From contig CM055730.1 of assembly GCA_029465975.1 (NCBI GenBank), positions 11,831,934-11,895,933 of the forward strand: DNA of 64,000 bases, given 5' to 3'. Origin of the DNA: Dallia pectoralis (lineage: Eukaryota > Chordata > Actinopteri > Esociformes > Umbridae). This document shows positions 35,301-47,924 of the stretch, piece after piece. Position 1 is the first letter of the stretch. Each line of letters starts with the position of its first letter. The translations under genes and the position numbers were made by a program. The notes beneath the pieces are model-generated. The model was given only the letters and a program-made list of their open reading frames with translations, did not search any database and was not told the origin of the DNA.

Positions 35301-38300
35301 TGTTAGTGGAGTCTGAACTGTGGCACCGTCAGTGCAGCCAGAGCAGATGTCCTCTCATGTGGTCAACGACAAAAAGCTGCTTATAGAAAAGGACTACCAG
35401 GGTCATAAGCATTGTTAATGACGACCCTTCCCTTTGGAGACAAACTGTTTCCCGCCACAAATAATTACCAGCTGAACGAACACTGCTATTTCCAGAGACA
35501 GGCGTCAGTTTCAAAATGAAATGTGGGATTCTGTTTGCCGGTGAATCAGTTTCACGCGGGAGTAAAGCGCTCGTGTTGGCGTCTGGGCTGGGTTGTGCTA
35601 ACTCACAGCTCAGTTGGTTGCTGTTCATCAACTGGTCATAGGCAGACCATGATACAACAAAGAAGCCTTTCTCATGCTCCACAACGAGTCCAGTCAGGAG
35701 GATCACACAGAAATAGCACACACACATGTGTTCATGAATGACCCAGCACATAGGAGAAAAACTAGACACGGCATGCTTCCATAGCAGGGGTGTCCAACTA
35801 GTCAATCACGAGCTACCAGTAACAACCATTAACTAGTTCACGTCTCTGATTCATTCTCAATAAAGTCCTATTTTCATGTAGTTTCTAGCTTGTTTTAAAG
35901 TATAATCCACTGCGTGATAACAAAAGCAACAGCCATTTTGGAAAAGTTGAAATTGAGGACGCAATTACTGTAACTATGCTGCCATTAAGCGGAACAGACG
36001 AAAGTACTGCCAGTAAGATATAAAAAGTTATTCTTTAGTTGACTTTATGAACAATGACTGCAGCAATCTTCTGACCAGTCTCAACATAAATGTTTCAATG
36101 TTTAATATGTTATTTGGAAAAACAAGTGTGCTGCCATATCGCCTAGCCATATTTGTATAACAACACACAATGTGTTGATGTAACTACTTTATTCACGTGA
36201 TTATTATTGGTTACATTTATATTATCATATTACTAATTGCAATTAAAAAAACTTTCAATTTTTTTTGGAATCCTTCTTTATTCTCAGTCTCTCATAACTA
36301 TGAAAAAAAGCCTGAAGTGTATTAAAGATTTCCCTTTGATTCCTTTCTTCTATCATTAATGATATTCCCTCCAAACAACCAGTCCCAGCTCAGCCATCTG
36401 GATGACAACCACTCTAGCTATTCACTGTAATATTATCTGTTAAACCAAATGATTTCAAACTTAACTCTCCACCGATCAACCCATCGTTCCCAGCATTTGA
36501 ATATGTTATTGAATATCCCTATTGGCTGATACTTTCCCAAAATTGAAGTAAAAATTCCCAAGAAAATGTTTTATTTGTTGCCAACAACTAGTCTCTCAAC
36601 AGGACAGATTGCAGATCCAATTATATTATGATTAGATAATTACTGCTGCATTTCATTCCAGAAAGTGCATCTGATAAACAAAAAAGAAAAGATGACGCAA
36701 TGGTGATGAGGCTTTGGGGCAGTCTACAAACTCAGGCTTGGTCAATGACCAACGTGTTGAGCCTTCTTTCTGAAAAATATAGATAAATACCAATTTCTCA
36801 TGTTATTTTAGTGCATACTTTCCATTCTAAACTTGTAATTATAATCAGCGTGATACAATTTTTTCTTCAATGTATTTATCTTTGTTTTTTCCCCAAGTTT
36901 TGACAGTATTCAAACGTTGTAGTATTCATTTGCCAGTTTAGGTGGATGAATTTTACTTATTATTTTATAAACTCCATTTTTCATGACGCATTTCACTGAC
37001 TCAACAGTTCTTTTTTAGAGCATCTAGTGGGGTTTTTGAACAGCTGGCTGCAATTATTTATACAACTGACTCAATGGTGAAAACACATGTGCAAAAAAAT
37101 CGAATGGTAGAAAAACATCTACATTCAAAACAAATAAGTCTGAGACCGTAACAAGAGTAAATGTTCTCATTGCAGGAGACTATAAATAACCATTCTCTTT
37201 ATTGAAAGACTACACATTAGTGTAACTAGATTTTTATGGAAATACTGATATGCCGAAGATTAATAACAGAAACCATTGATTAAACCGTATTGCATTTTTT
37301 ACAGTACTATAGTTGGCTAGTGTCCGCCTCAAAAATCTGAACTTAAATTAATGTACAGCGCGAGCTAGTAATCAATAAAAACGCACGTGCTCGCAACGAA
37401 CGAGTAAAACAATATTGACACATAATTAGTAGTTTGGTCGAGTCCATTCACAATAACCAAAACTACACAAAACGACCCGACTGTGACTGTACCGCAAGAG
37501 TTTGGCGATACATTTAATAAGACAAAAAACGAACCATCCGAATTTAAGTTCCTTCACACCAAAGTCAGAAAAACACATGAAAATACTATTACTATTATCA
37601 CTGGTTTAATGTTATCACATTTACTTCATCTCTCATCAAAGTTGCCCAGCTTTTGTGGAATTTTAACAAAAAGGACGATTTAAATCAACTATTTCTTTTT
37701 ACCTTTGGATACAGCAATACCCTCACGTGGGAAAATAACTTTCCACAATTGAAAAAAATCTACAATTGGACAAAATTAAGAATATATCGAAATGTTCAGT
37801 AAAAACTTGACATATATTGTTTGCTGTAACAGCAGCCTACCTTAGCCAGAAACGAGGGATAGTCTTTACACTACCTATTCCAGACTCCAGAGTTTACAGA
37901 CATATGACTAGCAGCAGATGTCTAGCCTCCAACTCCTACCAACATCTCTATGACAACTCTTTAGCCACGCCCATGGACCAAGCGATATGTCCCAAAACGT
38001 ATATCACGATATCTTCAACATTTCCCGTCGATACGATATGATTATATATATCATTTTGTATAAACATGGCGTCATTTCTATCTGAAAGTTTCTATTTTAT
38101 GAAAACGCAAACTTTTATTGTCCTTACAGTCATTAACCTATTGTTGTTGTTGCTTTTTGTTTGGGACGAGTAGTCAACTGAGAAATTGTGCTATTGCCAG
38201 CACTAAGCATTACATTTTAAACTTTGTATTTCCGTCACGCATGAAAAAGGAGAACACAGCAGTTGCTTTCATACTTCAGGACCGCTTGCTGTCGAGTTCT

Positions 38301-41300
38301 CTGCGCTGCTCAAAGCTGTTCAGCATCAAGACTCTGCTTACCATACAATATTCATGGGCCTGGTTATGTTTCTGCATTGTCATTCCGATTTACTCTTCAA
38401 CATGTGTAACACAAGTTAAGGTGCAAATGTTTTCCATACTTTATTTTGGTTACTACATAGCAGAGGTGCTATCTGAACACAGTTTAGAAACAGACCGTCG
38501 GGGGAGAAAATATGTGGCTTTGACGCTGTTAGAGGTGATCTAATCAATGACTATGTTGTTTTTACAACACTCCTCATTTTGCCAATCAAATTCACCACTG
38601 CAATGAAAAAAGTCAAACTGTAATATGCAGCAAACAATAGCACATGGGCAATTTGTAATGTTTATATCATTGTTGTTTACAAACAAATGATTACAATACA
38701 GGCTACCCCCTACTGGAATGTCTGTCACTAGTGGTACTACAGACTTTTTTCTGGTCCTCTGTCAGGAGTCCTAGTCCTGGGACAGTGGACAATATTTGTG
38801 TCTGGCTTAATAGGCCTACATTGACTAAAAAAAATAATACTAGAAATAATTTTATTACTTTGCATAATAATTTCCACATTGTTTGAATTTACACCAGCAT
38901 GTGTGAGATATACCAAGCTCCATTGTGGCCACCAATTGCAGAAGATTTTTTTTACAATATGAGTGTGCACTTCATACTACCTTAATGGCATACCCAATCT
39001 CAGAAGGTGGTGTCTCAAGCTATCAATATCGGCAAGTTTACCATAAAATATTATCTTATGTGTTCTTTGAATTGTAATGGAAAATGTAGCACCATCAAAA
39101 TTAAGCTCAGACAATTTCTACCATTACTTTCGCAGGGCCAGAGACAGTGTTTGGACAAACAACATGTAGCTATTAAAATTCCCTTTTACTTTGAGTTTAC
39201 AAGAAGAGCATGTGTATTTTTCTCTGAGAAGTTGTCAGGACACGATCTCACATCTTACCACTTCCAAAAATATATATTTTAAGCACTTGGTGTAATAGAT
39301 ACATGCGTTTTCTAGAGGTAAAAATAAAATGTATTTTTCTTCCATTATTTGAGCTTAAACATTGAGTTTACCAGAATTGTAAAATTGAAAAAATGCCCTT
39401 TAAAATGTTATAAATATTGGTATTTTTTATTGGTAATTTCTCCAAGCTCCATTATTCGGAAATGGCGAAATGATCCTAATCTGAAACTCTTACCAAAAAT
39501 GTTTTACAAGAAACGCCAGTCTATCGAGTGGTGTTACTGATGTCAGCAGGCATTTGATTGGTTAAAGAGAAATATGGTTAAAGTGAGCAAAAAACCTCCA
39601 ATCACCAAATCTAGAAATTTGAATTAGATGCCACATTCCTGCCAACAAGGAAGCATCTAATGTCACCAAAACAAAATACCATAGAAAATTATTGCATGGG
39701 AAAGGCTAAAGAGTAGAATCCACAAACAAGGACCAAGGACTCTTCTCATTCAATCTGGAGGGTCTCTGTATGGAGGAAAGCCCTTCATATGTGTTTGTCC
39801 AACTTTTCAAACATTATTGGACACTACTATTTATTTACTAAGAGCGTTTACAGTATCTTGGCATAGGGATGTGCACAATGTTCTCTAGTTAAAATGTCTC
39901 CATCCTGTGTCTTAGTGTATAGTGAATAATGGATAATGTTTGTTTATTGGCCTTTATCCAAGAATCAAACAACTGTTAAATGAGGAATTCATGATGAGAA
40001 ACCAAAAATTACAGTTTACATAGGACTATGAAAGAGCATGTTCAGTAACATTACTAACACAATTTTTAGTGTAGTCTCCAGTTCCTTTAAGTAAATGTAT
40101 TGAAGTGTATCAGTATGGTGGTGCTATGTTATGTATATATTTGTGTGTGGGTGTGTGTGTGAGTACAATCTATGTGGGAATTATCTGATTGGGAGCACTA
40201 CATCAGTCACTGGATCACGAGACCAGCAAGTCAAGTGACATAGCTTAGGTCTAAATGTAGCATGATGACTGCCCTTTTCTATGGACAACACTGTAGAGGG
40301 TGTTTGTTTGTCAAACAATAGCTTAAGTCTAAATGTAGCACGTTGGCGGTTAGTTTCTTTGGACAACACTATAGAGAATTTTTTTCCAAGCAACTGCCTG
40401 CATGCATGTGGTTGTAAACGTGGCCATTTGGAATGGAACTTGCTGTTGTTTATGTTTGGCTTTCAAAGTATGTCTGGAAATGTTGATTGTGAGAGTGTTC
40501 TCTTATGCTTGAACTGCATTTACTCACACCCTGTCTAGAATCTTGTCTAAAATAAAGCTGCTGTGGTTGGGCCAGAGACTGTCATAAAAGGTGTGTTCTG
40601 GCAACTTCCCTTGACACACAAACCAACTTACCAAATAATTTATGTTGGCAGAGGATACATTTGAGTTCTAAATAATGTTTTTTTCCAACTCCATATTACA
40701 CTTTAAAGAAGTCAAACTTATTACATTTCCGAATCTAGCTGTTAGTAACTGCCTCTATAGAAGCTTGGCTACATTTCTTTGGGATTTCTCCAGGAGGGAA
40801 AACTTTTCAGCACACAGAACAGAACAGCACTGAGTGTTGTTTTCCAGTGCCTTATTGCTGGAAAGAAGGGCAGGGAGAGACCTGGTTGGATCTGTCTATA
40901 CAAGAACAGACTCCCACCTCTTTATATACTATTTCCATTTCTCCATCGACTAGACACGTCAACAGAGTGTATTCTGCTTAGTAACACCAGCTATTATTCA
41001 ATATCATTAAAAATTATTAGACAATTTGTGATTATTGTAATTTGTGATGTGTTTGAGCAAAAACGTATAGAACCTAACAATTTCAGTACCAGCAGGCAAT
41101 AATATACAAACTACAGAAATCTCTACTTTAGAACATCCTGTTGATTATGTGGCACTAAAAACAAAAAAATTAACAGCGCTTCCACAAATAGGGGTGGAAG
41201 TGGTTATTCTGACCACATGCTGTGATTTAAGACAGGCAGGATAGAAACACATTCCTTTATAGACTCTCAAAGTTGAGAGGGACCTGAACCCAGTCCTGAA

Positions 41301-41700
41301 TTGGAAATGTGCCGGGAACAAAATGCTGTCAGCAACTCTGTAGATAAAACTCTGAACTGCTGAAAAATCATAAACCAAAGACAGCACTAGGATATTGAAA
41401 TGAATAGCAAATGAAATTAGAAAAATCCCCCTGACGATTGTCATAGAAATCCAAAATCTGCTTCGAACTAAAATCCAGACCAGAGGTATGCGGAATGTGT
41501 GGTTGCCGCCTCAGTGGACTATATATTCCAATTACGTCCATCCCAACGATTCATCTTAATGCTTGAGAATGTGTATTAATTCAAATCAGCAGTTAAACAT
41601 CTGTGGTTGCATTAATCAAGCATATAAAATATTTCAACAGATTGTACATCCTGTTATCGCGATTAGAAGTAATCACTTGATTGTTCATTTCCGATCATTA
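32336..41700. other. Intergenic block upstream of slc29a1
   Basis: No gene is supported. The slc29a1 promoter and any 5' UTR exons must lie here or nearby but cannot be placed. Fragments I can partly name are a Tc1-like 5' piece near 33160-33215, hAT-like end sequence at 37975-38060 (CACGATATCTTCAACATTTC), and an L1-like fragment at 38990-39810. The minus-strand frame at 35329-35805 is long but has no recognisable homology. Confidence 0.45.
38990..39810 (+). mobile_element. Possible L1/Tx1-like LINE fragment
   Basis: Broken plus-strand frames contain RQFLPLLSQGQRQCLDKQ and QAFDWLKRNMVKV, which resemble the pre-RT and AFD-motif regions of L1-type reverse transcriptases. The match is weak and interrupted. 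Other unknown repeats are possible. Confidence 0.4.
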
Positions 41701-41706
41701 CTTGTG

Positions 41707-41830
41707 CGGGGGCGGCAGTGGCTCAGTGGGTTGAGTCGGTTGTCTATCAATCGGTTGGTGGTTCGTTCCCCGGTTCCTCCTGGGAAATTGAGTGATTCTA
41801 TGTAATACACATAGGTGTCCCATCGTTCTG
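41707..41830 (+). mobile_element. tRNA-derived SINE head
   Basis: GGGCGGCAGTGGCTCAGTGG holds an A box, and GGTTCGTTCCC at 41760-41770 a B box, with tRNA-like spacing. This is a pol III-type SINE head as in teleost tRNA-derived SINEs. Downstream sequence is diverged. It is not a functional tRNA because no proper cloverleaf forms. Confidence 0.7.
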
Positions 41831-42259
41831 AACAGAGACAGCATAAGGCTCCTGCTCAAAAAACTGATCATTGCTGGTCTATTTGATCTGGTCAGCCTTC
41901 AACATGTACTTTAAGGAAGAATTCATCCAGCTTGTGAGCGTTGTTACATCTGGGCCGAAAGATGTATTTTGACGCGGTCTCTCTTTTGGTCTGAGAGGAA
42001 ACAGAAACACAGCACTTCACCAGTCAACTATGTAATTTCTCTAAGGTATCCACAAGGCCAATCTGTAAGGACCAAAAGGTATCATGACAGACTGTTCTCA
42101 TCTCTCCGGATCTGAAGGGCATCAGAAACACAATACTTCAGGAATCCTTTAATTCAAAGGCAGTGCAAAAAAATCCACCTCACAGTTTTTCATACAACCG
42201 CTCTTCATAAGTCAAAAGAAAAGTTAGGCCCCAACATATGTCACTGTATTTTCTTAACT

Positions 42260-42933
42260 TGTCACAACCTGATTCAGTACACCTGTGTTGCATTACCTCA
42301 GCCCCTGCAGGTGTCACCCATCACCTCATTATCCCTGCCTATATAACCTGTGTTCTCTGTCTGTTCCAGTTGCCAGGTCGTCTTCTGTGTTTTCCTGAGT
42401 CATCCCTGCCTTATTGTTTCTCTAGTACCTCCAGTGGTTAGTTTACTGTGTACCCATCTTCTGCTTGTTACCTAGACCTACGATTCAGCCTGCTGTCTGA
42501 CTGCACTTACGGTTGAGTCTACTGTGTTCCGATCCTCTGCCTGTTACTGTAATCTCCTTTACAGCCTGCTGCCTGACTGTTTATTATCAGTATACTGTGT
42601 TATTTAACCTCTGCCTGTTACTGTAACCTCCTCTACAGCCTGCTGCCTGACTGTTTATTATCACTGTACTGTGTTATTTAACTCCTGCCTGTTTCTGCAA
42701 CCCCTCTACAGCCTGCTGCCTGACTGTTTATTATCAGTATACTGTGTTATTTAACCTTTGCCTGTTACTGTAACCTCCTCTACAGCCTGCTGCCTGACTG
42801 TTTATTATCACTATACTGTGTATTGAACCCCTGCCTGCCCGACTACTCTCTTGCCTGCTGTTTACAGTAAAGTACTTCATTAAATATATGCCTCCTGTGT
42901 CCTGCATTTGGGTCCACACCAAACGTGGTGACA
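42260..42933 (+). mobile_element. Solo LTR (Ty3/gypsy-like)
   Basis: Starts TGTCACAACC and ends GTGGTGACA, with flanking TAACT (42255-42259) and TAACA (42934-42938) as a near-match 5-bp target duplication. It has a TATA-like CTATATAACC, and an AGTAAAG and ATTAAA region near the 3' end. No internal domain adjoins, which suggests LTR-LTR recombination. Five 74-bp repeats lie inside. Confidence 0.65.
42488..42850. repeat. 74-bp tandem repeat within a solo LTR
   Basis: Five units beginning GCCTGCTGCCTGACTG at 42488, 42564, 42638, 42711 and 42785 (spacings 76, 74, 73 and 74). They are diverged at several positions, so the array is older than the other minisatellites here. Confidence 0.9.
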
Positions 42934-42962
42934 TAACACAGAGTTCGGATAACAGAATGGAC

Positions 42963-43560
42963 AACCAGGGCACATGTCGGGGTCCTCAACCAGGGCACAT
43001 GTCGGGGGTCCTCAACCAGGGCACATGTCGGGGGTCCTCAACCAGGGCACATGTCTGGTGTCCTCAACCAGGGCACATGTCGGGGGTCCTCAACCAGGGC
43101 ACATGTCGGGGGTCCTCAACCAGGGCACATGTCGGGGGTCCTCAACCAGGGCACATGTCGGGGGTCCTCAACCAGGGCACATGTCGGGGGTCCTCAACCA
43201 GGGCACGTGTCGGGGGTCCCCAACCAGGGCACGTGTCGGGGGTCCCCAACCAGGGCACGTGTCGGGGGTCCCCAACCAGGGCACGTGTCGGGGGTCCCCA
43301 ACCAGGGCACGTGTCGGGGGTCCCCAACCAGGGCACGTGTCGGGGGTCCCCAACCAGGGCACGTGTCGGGGGTCCCCAACCAGGGCACGTGTCGGGGGTC
43401 CCCAACCAGGGCACGTGTCGGGGGTCCCCAACCAGGGCACGTGTCGGGGGTCCCCAACCAGGGCACGTGTCGGGGGTCCTCAACCAGGGCACATGTCGGG
43501 GGTCCTCAACCAGGGCACATGTCGGGGGTCGTTAACCAGGGCACATGTCGGGGGTCCTCC
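42963..43560. repeat. 26-bp minisatellite with E-box units, about 23 copies
   Basis: Units of GGTCCTCAACCAGGGCACAT plus GTCGGG. Outer copies read CACATG with CTCAACC. A central block of about 11 copies (about 43200-43475) reads CACGTG with CCCAACC. It directly follows the solo LTR. Frames are open because the unit lacks stops, so the ORFs across it are spurious. Confidence 0.97.
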
Positions 43561-43594
43561 TTGGAAGCAAGCATGATGTATATAGTATACACTA

Positions 43595-44139
43595 ATGGGC
43601 CAAAACATTATGAACATTTCGAAGCAAATAACGTTGATCATCTAACAGTGGAACATGTTGGTTTGGGTTAGATTAGATGATAAACAAACAATTCGTTCAC
43701 ATAACCACTGTGTTGGAGTAAAGAAATGAGCTACTTTGACATGAGACAATTTGTTATGTGCTGATGACTGGGTCAGAGCATCTCTGAAATGACCAGGCTT
43801 GTTGGGTACTCCCGGTCAGCACGGGTGAGTACCTACTGAATGCGATCTGAGGAGGGGCTTAACACAAATCGGTGACGTTGTGTTGTGTGCCCAATGCTCA
43901 TTGATATCCGCAATGAAGCCCATACGTCTGGAATGTACCGACAGGAGGTCAACCGTGTCACATGTCACAACATTGTAATGATGCTTACTCGACCTAAAGG
44001 ATCTGCTGCAAATGTCTTGGTGCCAGGAATCACAGGACACCTTTTAAGGCTATTGTAAAGTCCATGCCTTGGCGGGTTGATGTTGTTTTGGTGGCAGGCG
44101 AAGGACTAACAGCATATTAGGCATAATGTTTTGGCTCAT
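43595..44139 (+). mobile_element. Tc1-like element with inverted ends
   Basis: The left end ATGGGCCAAAACATTATGA and the right end, which reads ATGAGCCAAAACATTATG in reverse, form terminal inverted repeats. A TA lies before the left end. Inside are degraded transposase blocks, including GACTGGGTCAGAGCATCTCT, CCTAAAGGATCTGCTGC and TCTTGGTGCCAG. It is internally deleted and non-coding. Confidence 0.85.
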
Positions 44140-44707
44140 GTAGAGGTCTGACTACTTTACGAAACCGCTGTATGTTTTAGCCAAAAGTGTGAGACATCAT
44201 TGAAAAATCAGGATTCAGCTGGAGCTGCAATAATGTCCTGACATTGCTCTCTAAACACTAGCAGAGATAGTGGGCCTGCAGTGGCAGGTGGGGTGCAGGG
44301 CAAAACAACCTGAGGAATTAGAAAAAAATATTATCGGTTAACCTTGATTCCCATGGCTGTCCACCACAGCATACCTAAGTAGACAGTGATTTTTACCATC
44401 TGCGAGCAGACGAAGACTCAGCAGATACCTTTTATTTGTGGTCCAACAAATGATTTATTATATCTGAACATTCTAACATTCCAAGTCAAGATCCAGTATG
44501 AAAAAAGGAGTATGCATTTAAGAAAAAAGCTACCCAATGTTACTTCAAATCTCATGTGCTAGCGATAGCTAATAGCTGTGAATGTTTTATGTATGTTTCA
44601 ACTTGTCTATAAATGAATATAGTTGATTTACATTTGATTTTGCTACAGGTATTTTTAACCATATGGCCAAGATCAATAGACCTTTCCAATGCCCTAAGAT
44701 GTAAAAT

Positions 44708-46771
44708 TGTCAGGGTTCTGTGATGTAAAGCGAACCCAAACCCAGAACGAGACACGGTAGTCAAGCGAAAGGTGAACAAAATCCTGGGCCTTTGGTCTAA
44801 GCCATCCTCTTCCAGCCTTGGCACTTTCTGGGTCGTGGTACTCAGCTGGCCCTGGAGTCTGAAACGGAACAGGGCTCCTTACGCACGGCCCAAGGGAGAG
44901 TAGACTTAAGGGAGCTAGCAAGCTGCTCCAGTTAGGTATACAACTGGTGGACCAATAAACTGAGGGATTGTGCTTTGTTAACCAGGGGTAACCCAGAACA
45001 ACTAATTTGGGAAAACTGATGAGGAAACTGATGTGTTCTAGGTGATTGCCTGAGATCTGGAGCCTGACCGGTTTGGTCCTGGCAGCGACCCTGACCAAAA
45101 GTTGTCCATCTAATGTACTTGCCCCAACAACTCCCTCTAGAATAATCTTACGGAGTCCCAGCTGGTACACAAGTTCCCTGTCCATGAAGTCTATCAGGGC
45201 ATTTAAATCTACAGAAACTTTACTCCTCACAACGGTAACGTGGAAGAGGGGGCAAGACGTGTGGGAGATGGAACAGGTTGCCTTACTCTAAATACTTTGA
45301 ATGCTTGACGAGCCAGATGCTCTCCTCTGTTCTAGATTACAGGCAAAGAGGTAGTGTCCAGGCTGACCGCAGTACAAACAGCTGTTGCTCGTTCCGTCGG
45401 CATTGAGGTTCTGCCTCAGAGAGCTGGAAACGCCCCAACTGCATGGGCTTGGGCTCAGGAGCGCCCGCCTCCGTCTCCCAAGGTACCCGATGTTCGACTG
45501 GGTTCATGATCCGCAGGTCTCTGATTGGTAACTCTGTGGACGGAATTCTCTCTTCTCTCGCCTGCGCTCCCGGAACTGATTATCCACTCTGATTTCCAAA
45601 CTGATCTGATCCTCCTTTGGGATAGGAGATCAGAGAGTCCTTGAAGGTCTCATTGAGCCCATTATAAAAACTACCTGAAGAGACTCCTCGTTCCACCCAC
45701 TCTCAACTGGCTAAAATCTGAAAATCAATGGCATAATCTGCCACACTAAGTACACCCTGGCACAGAGAGAACAATCGCTTTGCAGCGTCCTTTCCCTGAA
45801 CCGGGTGATCAAAGAGCTTCCTTATCGCCGAAGTAAAAGTCATATATGAGTGGGCACCACCCTTGTTGCTCCCAAACATCTAATGCCCAATCCAATGCCT
45901 CTACTGATGAGGTAGGCGATCCGCTCTCTGTCGTTAGGATAAGTGCGGAGCTGCTGCTCAAAAACTACACTGACCGACCTGTCCGTCGTATCTTTCCGGC
46001 ATCGGCACCCATGGCTGGGAGACAGAAACAGGTTAAGTTGGGCTGGGGACCGGAGGCTCGGGAGGCCTGCTGCGATGGGTCTGGATGGACACTGGCAGAG
46101 AGGGAGTGCAAGCTGGACATGATTTCCTGAAGCGTGGACTGGTGTTGGCCTAACATGGCTCCTTGGGCTAAGATCGCCAGACATGCCATGTCCATGTTCG
46201 CTGGGTCCATGAGGGTCCGATAGTTCTGTCAGGGTGCTGTGGTGTAGTGCGAACCCAAACGCAGAACGAGACACGGTAGTCAGGCGAAAGATGAACAGCA
46301 ATGGTTTATTTTGGTAGTACAATGAGTAGTGAAGCTGGCAGGGAAATGCGTGAGGAGTGCAGATGTTGGTGCTCCAGGTGCCAATATCCCAGGTAGTGAG
46401 TTGCGTCCGGTGAAATCTCCAGGTGCTGAACGCTGACTGGTGGGTCTAAGACAAAGGAAGTAGGAATATCGGTAAGTAATAAGTACACGGAATGACGAGG
46501 ACAACAACAAAAGACTGAACACATACGGACTGAGCCAGGAGTGAGCCAGAGGTCAACATACGACATACAAGGCTGGTAGTCAGGTCCTCCCTCTAATACC
46601 CGGTTGATTGTCGATCTAATCCAGGTGAGTTATTACGTGATGGGGAACAGGTGCATGAGGGAGAATCCAGGACATTGTGACAGCACCACCAAATGGAGAC
46701 AAAGACCAACAACAAACAGAGACAGACAAAACACTAACACCCCAACCAGATCACGGAGGAGGAACGTGACA
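44708..46771 (-). mobile_element. Degraded Ty3/gypsy LTR retrotransposon
   Basis: The minus strand reads in order: a 5' LTR (46771-46227; starts TGTCACGTTCC, ends CCTGACA), a gag remnant starting near ATGGACCCAGCG just inside the LTR, and a broken capsid and zinc-knuckle region. A protease-like piece follows (FMDRELVYQLGL, LRLQISGNHLE, VLGYPWLTKHNP at 45230-44900), and then a truncated 3' LTR of about 85 bp (44790-44708) matching the 5' LTR end. Reverse transcriptase, RNase H and integrase are missing. Many stops and frameshifts show it is dead. Confidence 0.85.
46227..46771 (-). repeat. 5' LTR of the gypsy remnant
   Basis: 545 bp with TG...CA ends. Its last ~85 bp (plus 46227-46311) are repeated at 44708-44790 with about ten differences, marking the other LTR, which has lost its remainder. 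Confidence 0.75.
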
Positions 46772-47149
46772 AAAAACGATTGGCTTTCGTCTGGAATTGG
46801 TTACTATGCCATTTTAAAAGTACGTAATTCGGATGGATTATCAACAAATGAAGAAAATTCCTGATAATCTACCAAGGAAAGGTCATCCCACCAAATTCTG
46901 AGAGTCAAAAAGGGGGCAACACACTAAAATGATGACTGCATATCATGTTTTAAGGATGGAGGCAAAAACATGGTTGAAAGAAAGAGCTTTAATGCAATGC
47001 TTCACAAAGCAAACCAAGTGCTGCAACTACAAAGATATGGGAAAGTTGAAATACAGTAATGATCAACAAATACTGGGGAAAATCCACAAAGTTGGAAGTA
47101 TTTAGGCTTCAAAGACCAACGCACACAGTGTGTGTCGCCAGTAGTGAGT

Positions 47150-47465
47150 TGTGTTCCCGAGTATATTCTTGATTAGGAGCACAGCTGGTTTCAGTTTAGC
47201 TAAGCACCGGGCATAGGTTAGTTTAATCAGTGGCTTATTTAAGTTCCCTGTTTAGTGTCACGGGTGCTTGGTATTGTTTCCAGTTACGTTTCTTAAATAT
47301 GGGTGAGTGACTTTAATACGTGTTAATTAGGCTTTCGTTGTATTTTAAAATGTTGCACACTTTTATTTTGAAGATGTTGTTGGTTTTTTACGTTCACATT
47401 AGTTGTTATCTGTGAATAAATACCATCGAACGTGATTTATGGTTCTGCATTTGGCTGCAAACAAC
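47150..47465 (+). mobile_element. LTR-like sequence, family A (second copy)
   Basis: Shares with 27271-27600 a CTTATTTAAGTTCC element, GTGTCACGGGTGCTTGGTAT, and a 3' part with AATAAATACCATCGAACG followed by GGCTGCAAACAACA. It is in the same orientation as the first copy. The left boundary is uncertain. Confidence 0.45.
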
Positions 47466-47617
47466 ACACTACACCCTGTTCTGTGAAAATGTGGTTATGT
47501 TATTGAGTTGTGTGTCCTTCATTCTAGACACAGGCTCTGTGAAAAGTTGTGTTTATAAGAACACCACATCCTACAGCTAACTAAACAATCTGGATAGTTT
47601 CTCTGTCTCTCCCTCTT

Positions 47618-47672
47618 GCACACACACACACACACGCAAGTGCACACACACGCAAGTGCACACACACACACA
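47618..47672. repeat. CA-rich microsatellite
   Basis: Interrupted CACACA repeats with CACGCAAGTG interruptions, in the intergenic block between slc29a1 and mtrf1l. Confidence 0.9.
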
Positions 47673-47924
47673 CTCACAAAAATGTTCTTAACAATAAAAT
47701 GTCAGCGTATCTGTCAAAAATGTGTACTGGCACACTGACTCACTTCAAAGACACCGTCCGTGCACCTGTCATTTTGAGCTGGTCCATTGAGACAATTTGA
47801 TCTTCAGCAATAACCTAAAACATGCTGTGGGATTTGTGTGTGAACAAACTTTTACTGCTTATGATTCATTTGTTACAATAATTAAATCAGAATACCTTAG
47901 TATTTTTTTCAGTTATGGTCTAAT

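Noticed and set aside
35329..35805. Minus-strand frame of 158 codons
   Set aside because: No recognisable domain, no splice signals framing it, and its amino-acid sequence shows no family pattern. Probably chance.
41719..41770. tRNA gene suggested by A and B boxes
   Set aside because: The surrounding sequence does not fold into a full cloverleaf, and the context matches a tRNA-derived SINE.
42888..43535. Long open frame of 215 codons over the 26-bp array, and its minus-strand shadows
   Set aside because: It is purely repeat-derived: the unit has no stops, codon content follows the DNA repeat, all frames are similar, and there is no splice or start context.
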